DNA of 64,000 nucleotides. Origin: Lewinellaceae bacterium (lineage in GTDB: Bacteria; Bacteroidota; Bacteroidia; Chitinophagales; Saprospiraceae). Positions 36,976 to 44,335 of the stretch are shown piece after piece (positions within the stretch are counted from its first letter, which is position 1; every line of letters begins with the position of its first letter). The stretch spans positions 310,001 through 374,000 of the forward strand of contig JACJYP010000001.1 of assembly GCA_020636045.1 (NCBI GenBank). The letters run 5' to 3'. The position numbers were made by a program, and so were the translations under genes. The notes beneath the pieces were generated by a model. That model saw only the letters and a list, made by a program, of their open reading frames with translations. It had not been told where the DNA came from and did not search any database.

Positions 36976-38039
36976 CCATCCACAAACAAATTTTGCACCT
37001 GCTGGAAGAATTCAAAATTCCGGCTACCGATCCGTACTGCCCGGAGGACTGGAAGGACTGGTATCACTACATTTTATACGACCCCGTTTCGAAGATCCGC
37101 ATCCTGTACAATCTTTGCTTCAATGGCCGGCCGGGCACCGGCTACATTACCGATACCTGCTTTATCACCGTTCCCAAAGGTTTTGCCGGGCACCGGGTAG
37201 CCGATATGGCAGAATGGGAAACATATGGCTTCGCCAGAAACACCGATTGGTCACTCGACCACCTGGTGATCCAGCCGCTGCACTTCCAGACAGAGAACAT
37301 ATTGCTGAGCATCCGAAACGACGAAACCAGCATTTCCGCCGCCGACCGCCGATCCGGGATCGCATTTAACGTATGCGGCCATCCGGTCGCCACGCCGGTA
37401 TATGTGCCCGAACTTGCGCCCTACGGCAACGGATTTATCGGCTGGGGAGTGGTGCCGGGCTTCCGCATGAACGGCTGGATACAGCTGGGCGCCCAATGCA
37501 TAACCGTCGACGAGCGCTGGTATTGCTATCACGACCGCAACTTCGGTCGTTTCAACTGGGGCGCCATCGGGTGGACCTGGTTTGTACTGAATGCCTCGGA
37601 AAAAGACGGGCGGAACTGGTGTTATGTGCTGCATCGCAGCAACGACAATCAATTTCGCAAATTCGGCGCGCCCATCCTGTTCGTGTTTTGCGAGCAGGCA
37701 CTGAAAAAAGTATTTCTGGGCAACGGCATCGATGTTCGTTTTTTCTGGGAAGCGCAGGATCAACGACCGCCCGTTCTGCCCGGTGCGATGGCTTCCATAT
37801 TTGGCGACAGGAGTATTACGCGGCCGTCCAAACTGATCGTACGTGCAGCCGACGAAACGGACTTTGCCACATTGACGATGCCCGTACAAACGCATACGGA
37901 ACTCATCGTTCCAGACAGCGAGAGGAAACAATACACCTTCATCAAGGAATTAAGCGGCCGGGCGAATACAACGCAGCTTTTCGACGGCCAAAAAAGTACT
38001 TGTAAAGACGGTTTTTTTTATGCCGAACATGTCCATTAA
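36972..38039 (+). CDS. CrtC/AttH-like calycin-fold enzyme
   Basis: The 355-residue protein resembles the CrtC N-terminal lipocalin-like family, which includes carotenoid 1,2-hydratases. The key match is WYCYHDRNFGRFNWG (YHDRNFG at 186-192), comparable to the HDxNWG motif of CrtC/AttH proteins, plus WTWFVLN, and a second barrel with LPGAMASIFGD. No signal peptide is present. Hydration, cyclisation or isomerisation of an isoprenoid made by the synthase upstream is plausible. No phytoene synthase or desaturase genes are in the window, so a normal carotenoid pathway is not indicated here. Overlaps the preceding gene by 4 bp and ends the operon. Confidence 0.75.
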   Translation: MTIHKQILHLLEEFKIPATDPYCPEDWKDWYHYILYDPVSKIRILYNLCFNGRPGTGYITDTCFITVPKGFAGHRVADMAEWETYGFARNTDWSLDHLVIQPLHFQTENILLSIRNDETSISAADRRSGIAFNVCGHPVATPVYVPELAPYGNGFIGWGVVPGFRMNGWIQLGAQCITVDERWYCYHDRNFGRFNWGAIGWTWFVLNASEKDGRNWCYVLHRSNDNQFRKFGAPILFVFCEQALKKVFLGNGIDVRFFWEAQDQRPPVLPGAMASIFGDRSITRPSKLIVRAADETDFATLTMPVQTHTELIVPDSERKQYTFIKELSGRANTTQLFDGQKSTCKDGFFYAEHVH

Positions 38040-38585
38040 ATAACGCGAATTTTGGATAGGTTTTGGGATACATGCATTGCAAACCAATCCTTTATACAAG
38101 GGAAAAGCACTGCGGTGTTTGTACCTGATCACAAAACACAGGCGCAAAGGAGTAATGTGAGCGACAAACGCTCTTTGTGTAATCGCTGCAAGATTCATTG
38201 TCAAGACAAACGCTCTTTGTGTAATCGTTGCAAGGTTCCTTGTCAAGGCAAACGTCCTTTGTGTAATCGCTGCAAGGTTCTCCAAACGTCCTAATCGCTG
38301 CAGTTTGTCAAGACAAACGTCCTTTGTGAGTGCTGCAAGGTTCTAATCGCTGCAAGGTTCATTGTCAAGACAAACGTCCTTTGTGTAGTCGCTGCAAGGT
38401 TCATTGTCAAGACGAACGTCCTTTGTGTCATGAGTTCCGTTTGATGCGTAGCGGCGGGAAGAACCCTTTTCAGGCTTAAAAAGTGCCGTTTCGCAAAATG
38501 CCCGGATCATCAGACTTTATCGTTCAGGTTCAACCAATACACCCGTCTTAAAAACTAACATTAAATATCTTTCAAAGCCATAGTT
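38040..38585. other. Intergenic region holding a tandem repeat array
   Basis: These 546 bp contain the 42-bp array described separately, about 120 bp of ordinary sequence before it and about 155 bp after it. Short frames through the array exist on both strands but are broken by shortened units and are not supported as genes. Confidence 0.7.
38163..38430. repeat. Degenerate 42-bp tandem repeat array with inverted-repeat units
   Basis: Two exact-length 42-bp units (38163-38204, 38205-38246) start GACAAACG and end TTGTCAA, and are followed by a 34-bp partial, two rearranged pieces, another full 42-bp unit and a final partial to about 38430. Each junction reads TTGTCAAGACAA, a dyad, and each unit contains ACAAACGTCCTTTGT, a second small hairpin. 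Units differ by a few bases and by deletions, so it is a decayed minisatellite. It has no unique spacers and is therefore not a CRISPR array. It separates the isoprenoid operon from the next gene. Confidence 0.9.
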
Positions 38586-39134
38586 ATGAGTTCTGGCACA
38601 TCACCGCATCTCATGCTGACCGATCTCATTCTTCGGATGGTCGAAGTGCTGCGTTACGACAATACTTACGCCTTTTCCTTGCTAAAGGCCGTAACAACCC
38701 GTAAAAGCGCCGTAATAGTGTTGGACGGATGCAGGCTGAGGCTGCGTGGCACAGAAAAAAAAGGCAGGCGTTTTGAAATAACGGTTACCAGGGCCGGTCT
38801 TCACGCTGATCCGAATTTCATAACGGATTCAGACACCCTGAAACGGATCATGGGCGGTACGATCACGATTGATCATGCCGTCGTGAAAAACCTCTTGTTT
38901 GTAAAAGCCCCTTTTGAAGATCTATTGAACATTTACAGGCTGACAACCGTGCTACTGGCGGAAGGCCCGCTGAACAAGCATTTGCGCCGGCTATGGCAGG
39001 AATTTGATGAAACCTGGGAAGAAGGGCAACATCAGGTACTCGGGCCGCTGCCACTGGAACAACAGAAGCAGGCCAGCGATTACCTGCTTCATGCGATCCC
39101 TGAGCAGGTGCTGCTTACGCGTATCAAGGTGTAG
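38586..39134 (+). CDS. Small hypothetical protein, possibly SCP2-like
   Basis: The 182-residue protein has no signal peptide or membrane segment. Its order of strands and helices (VIVLDGCRLRLRG, FEITVTRAGLHADPNFITDSDTLKRIM cut here as FEITVTRAGLHADPNF, GGTITIDHAVVKNLLFVKAP) faintly recalls SCP2 sterol-carrier domains, where a strand pair, a helix with D..L..I..G and a final strand form a lipid pocket. I would not call it firmly. It follows the repeat array, and its last 11 bp overlap the 3' end of the convergent gene. A role in lipid binding would fit its surroundings. Confidence 0.6.
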   Translation: MSSGTSPHLMLTDLILRMVEVLRYDNTYAFSLLKAVTTRKSAVIVLDGCRLRLRGTEKKGRRFEITVTRAGLHADPNFITDSDTLKRIMGGTITIDHAVVKNLLFVKAPFEDLLNIYRLTTVLLAEGPLNKHLRRLWQEFDETWEEGQHQVLGPLPLEQQKQASDYLLHAIPEQVLLTRIKV

Positions 39135-39927
39135 GCTTTTTTCCGGGCGTTTTCTTTCCGGCGCCCGACGCCTTTTTGGCCGCAGTACTTTTGGGTTTTG
39201 CCGCTTTTCGGGTAACGGCGGTTTTGGGCAAGGGAGCAGATACGGTCAGCAAAAGATCGAAAAAGGTGTGCTCGAATCCGTCTACATGGATATGGCTGCG
39301 ATATTGGCCCGGTTCAGTTCCTGCCGGCACCGCCACTTTCATCTCCACACGCTGTGGCTTTCCGAACAGGAGTTCAAACGATTGGGGAGCAAAGCCGACT
39401 TCGCACTCAACCTGTACGGCCGGATCGCTTTCCAGATCAAACGCAGATTGCTTCAATTGGCATACAACGGGTTCCTGCTTGTCGCTGTTGAGCAAAAATT
39501 CCACGGCAGCAGTTTTTCCTGCCTCGCAGTTCGCATTGAGTTCAAATGCAGGCTTGCCGGGTTCGGCAGTCGGCGCCGGCGGAGTGGCAGCACCGGATCT
39601 GGATTCCATGTTGCGGTTGAGCTGTTTGCTGATCGCAACGCCCATATCGATCAGGTTGGCGGTATGTTGTATGTTGAGTTTTACAAACAGGTTCACCGCA
39701 TCGCTGAACAGCTGTTTTTGCATAGAGGCAAGGCCTTCCCCGTTCAGTTTGGAAGAACCGAGTTGTTGTAAAAACTTTGCCGTTTCCGAAATGATGACCG
39801 TATTGGCCTCCGATGCTTTTTTGATCAGCTGTTCTATATCCTGTGTCAGAGTGGTCTGCTGGTCTTTCATTATTTGCCGGTTTTCAGTATGGTGTATGGC
39901 GGACTGTTCAGGGGTTGGAAGGCGCAT
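39124..39927 (-). CDS. Cytosolic helix plus Ig-like protein with Lys/Ala-rich tail (last gene of beta-sandwich operon)
   Basis: The 267-residue protein is of unknown function. Residues ~20-105 are amphipathic helices (TLTQDIEQLIKKASEAN, KQLFSDAVNLFVKLNIQ) of a phasin-like character, ~125-230 are a beta-sandwich with pattern FELNANCEAGKTAAVEF and VAVPAGTEPGQYRSHIHVDG, and the last 35 residues are Lys/Ala/Pro-rich (histone-H1-like). The ATG at 39927 follows directly on the stop of the previous gene; an internal ATG at 39870 (MKDQQTTLTQD) is an equally good start. No signal peptide. The basic tail could bind nucleic acid or an acidic surface. Confidence 0.72.
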   Translation of the reverse strand: MRLPTPEQSAIHHTENRQIMKDQQTTLTQDIEQLIKKASEANTVIISETAKFLQQLGSSKLNGEGLASMQKQLFSDAVNLFVKLNIQHTANLIDMGVAISKQLNRNMESRSGAATPPAPTAEPGKPAFELNANCEAGKTAAVEFLLNSDKQEPVVCQLKQSAFDLESDPAVQVECEVGFAPQSFELLFGKPQRVEMKVAVPAGTEPGQYRSHIHVDGFEHTFFDLLLTVSAPLPKTAVTRKAAKPKSTAAKKASGAGKKTPGKKPTP

Positions 39928-40581
39928 TTACGTTTTCACATCAATGACCTTTTTAACTGGCTCGCAATAAAAGTGGCTTTGCCAGCCCTGCCAGTGTACC
40001 AGGTATTTTTTCTCTTCCAGAGGCCTGGCGACCGGAATGTTGGAATATCCCTCCACATACAGGGTAAAACATATGTTTTGGTTGATGTCTTTTTCACGGA
40101 TAACGATCTCCGCCGAGTAACTCTGGCCTGCTGAAAAATTGGTCAGATCGATCACCATCATGACTGCGATGCTTTCGCCAGAATCCAGGTCGACTTCCGT
40201 TTTATCCAGCACAGGCTGCGACGGGGCGGGGTTGCCCTGCGCATCTTTCAGGGGGCGAACGCCAACGCGGTAGTGTTTGGGACCGTGGCAGGTGTTTTTT
40301 ATGGCAAACGGTATTTTTACGGACTCTCCGGCATAAGCCTTCCGCGTCAGGTGGAGCAGGCAGTGCGGCGGGCATTCATGCTCGGGAGGGCAGCAATCGC
40401 TGTGTTTCTTCCTGCCCGGCACGCCGGCACCCATGCCCTGCATAATACGGTTCATTTCACCCATATTCCGGATGCCGCTTTCAACGGAAGAGCGCAACGC
40501 CGAGAGCGAAACATCGGCCAGTTGTTGAAGCCCGTCCGTGATAGCCTGCACATCGATCGTACTTTTAGTTTTTTGTTCCAT
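39928..40581 (-). CDS. Cytosolic helix plus Ig-like protein with Cys/His-rich linker
   Basis: The 217-residue protein has the same plan as its neighbour: an N-terminal amphipathic helical part (DVQAITDGLQQLADVSLSAL, about 9-50), a short Cys/His-rich linker (DCCPPEHECPPHC, about 62-74) that could hold a metal, and a beta-sandwich (about 80-200) with SVKIPFAIKN, VDLDSGESIAVMMVIDL and GQSYSAEIVIRE. No signal peptide, so the domain is expected in the cytosol. It is placed 46 bp after the 261-residue gene and directly abuts the next ATG. Function unknown. Confidence 0.72.
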   Translation of the reverse strand: MEQKTKSTIDVQAITDGLQQLADVSLSALRSSVESGIRNMGEMNRIMQGMGAGVPGRKKHSDCCPPEHECPPHCLLHLTRKAYAGESVKIPFAIKNTCHGPKHYRVGVRPLKDAQGNPAPSQPVLDKTEVDLDSGESIAVMMVIDLTNFSAGQSYSAEIVIREKDINQNICFTLYVEGYSNIPVARPLEEKKYLVHWQGWQSHFYCEPVKKVIDVKT

Positions 40582-40627
40582 ACGGCGTTTGGTTGAATTA
40601 TGAAAAAACCGTCCTGCCTGTATCTGG

Positions 40628-41413
40628 TCAGGTAGTCTTGGTATCGGATGGTTGTGATTTGATCGAATAGGACAGCGCTTTATCCCAAAGCCTGATGTTT
40701 CCGAAATAATCTTTCTTCGGGTCCACGTCTTTCGGCAGGGTCAGGGTAAAATGCAGGGACATCACTGCTCCCGGCATTACGGTCATGCCGCTTTCGTCGA
40801 GTTTGACAACCGCCCAGCCGGCCATTTCCTTGTGAATATTTCTGGTCACTTCGTCCATGGTAGCCATAAAGCCTTCCTGTCCTTTGTTCCTGATCGCAGT
40901 GGAAAAGGCCCGGCACAGGTAATCAAAATCAAGAACGGTGTTGTGTTTGATATCCGGTACGGTGACCGGTACATTGCTCCGGTTGGTCAGCAGCAGTTCG
41001 GCGCTGTACGATTTGCCCTGCGCAACACCCTGAAAATACAGCGTCAGCGGTTGAATGTCGATCTCTACCACTTCCTGCACGACCATCTTCAGCTTCTTCT
41101 GCTTGCCGCCGATATGGATCGTACTTTCGTATACACCCGGTGGCGTCTGCGGGTGCAATTGATGCCAGGCGGAATGCACACGTGTTTCCCCGGGGTTGAG
41201 CGAGGTATTGAACTTGAAAGTACCGGGCATTTCTGCCATGCGCTTGCCTTTGGCCGAGCTTGTCAGCGGCACTTCGTTAATAAAGAGTATCTCCTCCGCC
41301 GGGTTGCTGATCATTATATTACCCGTGAGGAAGCCGGGCGGACCGTTCAGGATGATCTCTTCTTCCGCCAGCTGCACTTTTTCGTGAAAAGCATTTGCCG
41401 TTACCGTGATCAT
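40628..41413 (-). CDS. Cytosolic double beta-sandwich protein
   Basis: This 261-residue protein is unrecognised. Two Ig-like halves are visible: residues 1-110 (ITVTANAFHEKVQLAEEEI, NTSLNPGETRVHSAWHQL, PPGVYESTIHIGG) and 115-255 (GVAQGKSYSAELLLTNRSNV, VMSLHFTLTLPKDVDPKK). A helical insert lies near 165-205 (RAFSTAIRNKGQEGFMATMD). No signal peptide or anchor. The motif style (xPGxYxSxIxIxG) matches the two proteins downstream, so the three are probably paralogues. It lies 30 bp after the Asn-rich repeat gene in the same operon. Confidence 0.72.
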   Translation of the reverse strand: MITVTANAFHEKVQLAEEEIILNGPPGFLTGNIMISNPAEEILFINEVPLTSSAKGKRMAEMPGTFKFNTSLNPGETRVHSAWHQLHPQTPPGVYESTIHIGGKQKKLKMVVQEVVEIDIQPLTLYFQGVAQGKSYSAELLLTNRSNVPVTVPDIKHNTVLDFDYLCRAFSTAIRNKGQEGFMATMDEVTRNIHKEMAGWAVVKLDESGMTVMPGAVMSLHFTLTLPKDVDPKKDYFGNIRLWDKALSYSIKSQPSDTKTT

Positions 41414-41443
41414 AGAACAGGCAGGTTTAAGGTGGTGAAGAAA

Positions 41444-41953
41444 TCATTTTTTGCCGGATGCGGCTTTGGGCGCCGCTACAGTGATCTGTGGCCTGTCGTG
41501 AGGTTCCGGGAAAGGCCGTGTATCGGGTTCGCAGCAGTCAACCTCGCAACGCTCGTAAGCATTGGGAACATAGGGTTCCGTAATGACCTGCCGCTCGCCG
41601 CTCATGCAGATGCTGAATACTTCCTGCCCGAACAGTTTGAAACAGACCTGCGAGTAATCGGGCATCCGGATACGCATTTTCATGAAATCCTTGATGTCCT
41701 TGAGTGTGAACCGGGGCAGGTTCAGCAGTTCCATTTTCATGTCGGTCGCCACGGGCCGGTTGGGATCGCCGATCAGCAGCGTAGCCAGCGGCTGGTTGGG
41801 ATCACCGATCATTTTCGTCGTCAACGAACCATTCAAATTGGTATTCATGGTACCGTTGACGTTGGTGTTCATCGTACCATTCAGGTTGGTATTCAGCGTA
41901 CCGTTTACATTCGTATTGATGTTGTAGTTGGTGGGAATGGATGGAGCGCTCAT
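41444..41953 (-). CDS. Small protein with NTNxNGxx repeats (first gene of beta-sandwich operon)
   Basis: The 169-residue protein begins with four 8-residue units of type NTN(V/L)NG(T/S)(L/M) (about 13-44), followed by two 12-residue units IGDPN(Q/R)P(L/V)AT(L/D)(L/M) (about 49-72). The rest is a compact region with a Cys pair (VDCCEPD) and a basic tail. Such short hydrophilic repeats with one hydrophobic per turn suggest a beta-solenoid or a flexible binding strip. No signal peptide. A -7 element TAAATTTG lies 20 bp upstream. I know no family for it. Confidence 0.72.
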   Translation of the reverse strand: MSAPSIPTNYNINTNVNGTLNTNLNGTMNTNVNGTMNTNLNGSLTTKMIGDPNQPLATLLIGDPNRPVATDMKMELLNLPRFTLKDIKDFMKMRIRMPDYSQVCFKLFGQEVFSICMSGERQVITEPYVPNAYERCEVDCCEPDTRPFPEPHDRPQITVAAPKAASGKK

Positions 41954-41972
41954 ATACGTAGGTTTTAGAGGC

Positions 41973-41980
41973 CAAATTTA
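41973..41980 (-). promoter_or_regulatory. -7 element of the beta-sandwich operon
   Basis: The minus strand reads TAAATTTG, an exact TAnnTTTG match identical to the element before the facing isoprenoid operon. The transcript leader would be only about 13 nt. No clear -33 box. Confidence 0.55.
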
Positions 41981-42156
41981 CTTACAAATTTTTTGCAATA
42001 AAAGGGTTAACCGAATATTAATTTGGCGTGCGCCTGCTAAAATCCGCATCAACGACACCTTTTCATCTGCTTCGTAAAATATCCGGCATTTTGCAATATA
42101 AATATGTGTCATTATGTGAAATGACAATCAAGCCACCGGGGCGCCAGCCATGAAGG

Positions 42157-42987
42157 CTATTTGTAAGGCGTCGTTTCGATCAGCTGATCCAGCTCTTCCT
42201 GCATGGTGCGGAGGACGTGTTCATACGCATGCTGTACAAATGCCCGGTCGTCTGCCAGATGCGTTTCTTCAGGGCCGCAAAGAACGATCGGTTTGCAAAT
42301 GCGGGTAAAGATTTGCGCGGGAAGCGGAATATTTGGCATAGGCCCTACTGCAAGCCCCCAGGGGATGCCAAGGTACAAGGGGTATACTTCAGGATCGATG
42401 TCGAACGGCCAGCGCATACCCATGCGGTTGAGTTCTTTGAGTGCGGGATACAGGTCGGCAAGCACGATCAGGGTATGGTGTGCACCCGCGGAAACGAAGG
42501 GCACGATGGGCACACCATGCCGGATGGCCAGCCTGATAAACCCTTTACGGCCTTCCAGGTTGATCCGGTTCCATTGGTGGAACGGCCGGAAGGCATCCTG
42601 TCCGCCACCGGGAAACACCAACAACCCGGCACCGCGCTTAAACGCTGCTTCGGCCACTTTCGGGTGCGCTGCTATGGCCCCCATTTTTTCAGCATTTTCA
42701 GCAAGCCAGGGAACCATCCATATTTTCTGATGCATGAGCCCGTATACCGGACGGTCGGTTCCGAAGCGCCTGAACCAGTCGTACATGATCATGCCCAGGT
42801 CCGGGCTCGCCAAACCGCCGTTATGGCTGCCCACCAGCATTATTTTCCCGGGAGGAATATGGTGCCAACCCTCGCTTCTGACACGGAAATAGTAGCGATA
42901 CAGATAATCCCACGTCGGCATTTGCGACTGGATGAAGACAGGATCGCGTTTGTCGAGCGACCATCCGGGTTTGACAGTTGTTTCCAT
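42157..42987 (-). CDS. Lysophospholipid/diacylglycerol acyltransferase-like protein
   Basis: The protein has 276 residues from the ATG at 42987; an upstream ATG at 43071 lies before the promoter and is rejected. It belongs to the PlsC/LPLAT superfamily, closest in style to the MGAT/DGAT-like branch: VGSHNGGLASPD holds the catalytic His (HxxGG form instead of HxxxxD), then LLVFPGGGQDAFRP, and GIPIVPF-like HGVPIVPFVSAG. Likely it transfers an acyl group to a lipid or alcohol at the membrane face. Its neighbours are a desaturase upstream and the beta-sandwich operon downstream. Substrate unknown. Confidence 0.82.
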   Translation of the reverse strand: METTVKPGWSLDKRDPVFIQSQMPTWDYLYRYYFRVRSEGWHHIPPGKIMLVGSHNGGLASPDLGMIMYDWFRRFGTDRPVYGLMHQKIWMVPWLAENAEKMGAIAAHPKVAEAAFKRGAGLLVFPGGGQDAFRPFHQWNRINLEGRKGFIRLAIRHGVPIVPFVSAGAHHTLIVLADLYPALKELNRMGMRWPFDIDPEVYPLYLGIPWGLAVGPMPNIPLPAQIFTRICKPIVLCGPEETHLADDRAFVQHAYEHVLRTMQEELDQLIETTPYK

Positions 42988-43016
42988 TGTAACGGAGGTG
43001 CGGTTGAACCCGGTAA

Positions 43017-43047
43017 CAAATTTATAAAAAACAGGCTGAAAATGAAA
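43017..43047 (-). promoter_or_regulatory. Promoter of the acyltransferase gene
   Basis: On the minus strand TTTC (43047-43044), a 19-bp spacer and TAAATTTG (43024-43017) match the consensus with one change. It fixes the gene start at 42987. Confidence 0.65.
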
Positions 43048-43048
43048 T

Positions 43049-43080
43049 GCCGCCTGCAGACACGAAGTCATACAGGCGGC
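43049..43080 (-). terminator. Likely terminator of the desaturase gene
   Basis: An 8-bp GC stem (GCCGCCTG at one side, CAGGCGGC at the other) with a 16-nt loop is followed on the minus strand by ATTTCATTTTC. It lies about 42 bp after the desaturase stop and just upstream of the acyltransferase promoter. Confidence 0.6.
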
Positions 43081-43121
43081 ACAACAAAGCGAGTTACGCT
43101 CCGTCGATGAATTGCTGAATA

Positions 43122-44180
43122 CTATTTTTTCACGCCCCGCTTTTCCTGCCAGCGGCGCTTCAGGTATTCACGGAAAGAGATCATGCGTTCCTGCTCTTCA
43201 TCCCAGAGCTTGTTGAAAACACAGCGGAGACTTTGCCAGAAAGTGATCTTGTTGGCCACCTGATCGAGCAACGGGTTCTCGTGGTGGCAACGCGCGAGTT
43301 CGTAATTCGGCACCAGCGGATTGAGGTGGTGAATATGGTGATACCCGATATTGCCCGTCAGCCAGTGCATGAGCTTGGGAAGGTTGTAGAAGGTGCTTCC
43401 CTGCACGGCGGCGCGGATGTATTCCCACTTGTCCTTCCATTGCTTGTAGGTGGTTTCGTGCTGGTGTTGCACGTAGAAAAACCACACCGCGATCACGGCA
43501 AAAAACAACAGGATGGGAAGGTGTACCAGCAGAAATGCTTCGTAACCCAGCAGCCAGATCAGAGCCACGTAAAACGCCACCAGAATGAGGTTGTGCTTTA
43601 TCAGGGCCTTGTGTGCATGTTCCCAGCCTTTCAGCCGGATCAGCGCAAAGCGGTTCTGGACCAGCAGATACCAGGCCGGACCGATGAGGAACAGCACCGG
43701 CGCGCTGCGGAACAATCCGTAGCGGATCTTCTGAAAGCGGGTCAGTTTTTTAAACTCTTCTACCGTAAGCAGGTTGATGTCGCCGATATCGCGATGCTCC
43801 CACAGGATGCCGTTGTGGCCGTGGTGGAAGTTGTGGCTTTTTGCCCAATAGCGATAAGGCATAAAACTGATGATGCTGCATATTTCGCCGATGATATCAT
43901 TGGCTTTGCGGTTGGCAGTAAAAGACTGGTGCCCGCAGTCGTGCTGAATGATAAAAATGCGAACCAGAAAAAAAGCATTAAGGATCCCCAGCGCAAGCGT
44001 GAGCCAGATAGACACATCTATCAGCAGATACATCGCCGTCCAGATCGCGATAAAAGGCAGAAAAGAATTCAGTATCTGAACAATCGCCTTTTTGGTATCG
44101 GGGAGCTGGTAGGCTTTTACAATGGCCGGCAATCGCTGCAAAATAGCGGGGTCATATTGCGAGGCTTTAACTGTACCCAT
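43122..44180 (-). CDS. Membrane fatty acid desaturase
   Basis: The 352-residue membrane protein is a di-iron acyl-lipid desaturase of the FADS type. The three histidine boxes are HDCGHQSF, SHNFHHGHNG and GYHHIHHLNP, and four to six hydrophobic segments surround them. It should introduce a double bond into a membrane acyl chain (delta-12/omega type by general resemblance; position not determinable). In this context it may modify the same lipids as the adjacent acyltransferase. A hairpin followed by T runs lies about 35 bp upstream of the ATG in the leader. Confidence 0.9.
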   Translation of the reverse strand: MGTVKASQYDPAILQRLPAIVKAYQLPDTKKAIVQILNSFLPFIAIWTAMYLLIDVSIWLTLALGILNAFFLVRIFIIQHDCGHQSFTANRKANDIIGEICSIISFMPYRYWAKSHNFHHGHNGILWEHRDIGDINLLTVEEFKKLTRFQKIRYGLFRSAPVLFLIGPAWYLLVQNRFALIRLKGWEHAHKALIKHNLILVAFYVALIWLLGYEAFLLVHLPILLFFAVIAVWFFYVQHQHETTYKQWKDKWEYIRAAVQGSTFYNLPKLMHWLTGNIGYHHIHHLNPLVPNYELARCHHENPLLDQVANKITFWQSLRCVFNKLWDEEQERMISFREYLKRRWQEKRGVKK

Positions 44181-44214
44181 TTGAATTAGAATATGTTATG
44201 TAGATTTTAGAATG

Positions 44215-44256
44215 GCAAAAACAAAAATGCCAGGCCCCTGGTGGCGTCCGGCATTT
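44215..44256 (-). terminator. Terminator-like hairpin in the desaturase upstream region
   Basis: On the minus strand AAATGCC...GGCATTT arms (44256-44250 with 44231-44225) are followed by TTTTTGTTTTT. It sits between the desaturase start codon and the divergent methyltransferase. It may be a leader attenuator or may end antisense transcription. Confidence 0.45.
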
Positions 44257-44335
44257 GGATATGGCGCTCAAAAGTCGGCAATAATTTGAAATTCAATCTT
44301 TATTAAAGCTTAATTTTCAGGCAACTGAATGACAA

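Noticed and set aside
37950..38285. Opposite-strand frame with NLAAITQRxF repeats over the array
   Set aside because: It runs into the 3' part of the CrtC-like gene and owes its repeats to the 42-bp period, so it is a shadow.
38052..38294. Frame through the repeat array encoding CNRCK-type 14-residue units
   Set aside because: The frame survives only about two and a half units and is broken by shortened repeats. There is no start context or conservation evidence, so it was treated as non-coding.
38163..38430. CRISPR array
   Set aside because: Repeats are directly contiguous with no unique spacers, units differ in length, and no cas genes are near.
42988..43071. Upstream ATG start for the acyltransferase
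   Set aside because: It lies upstream of a consensus promoter and would add a tail unlike the family; 42987 is preferred.
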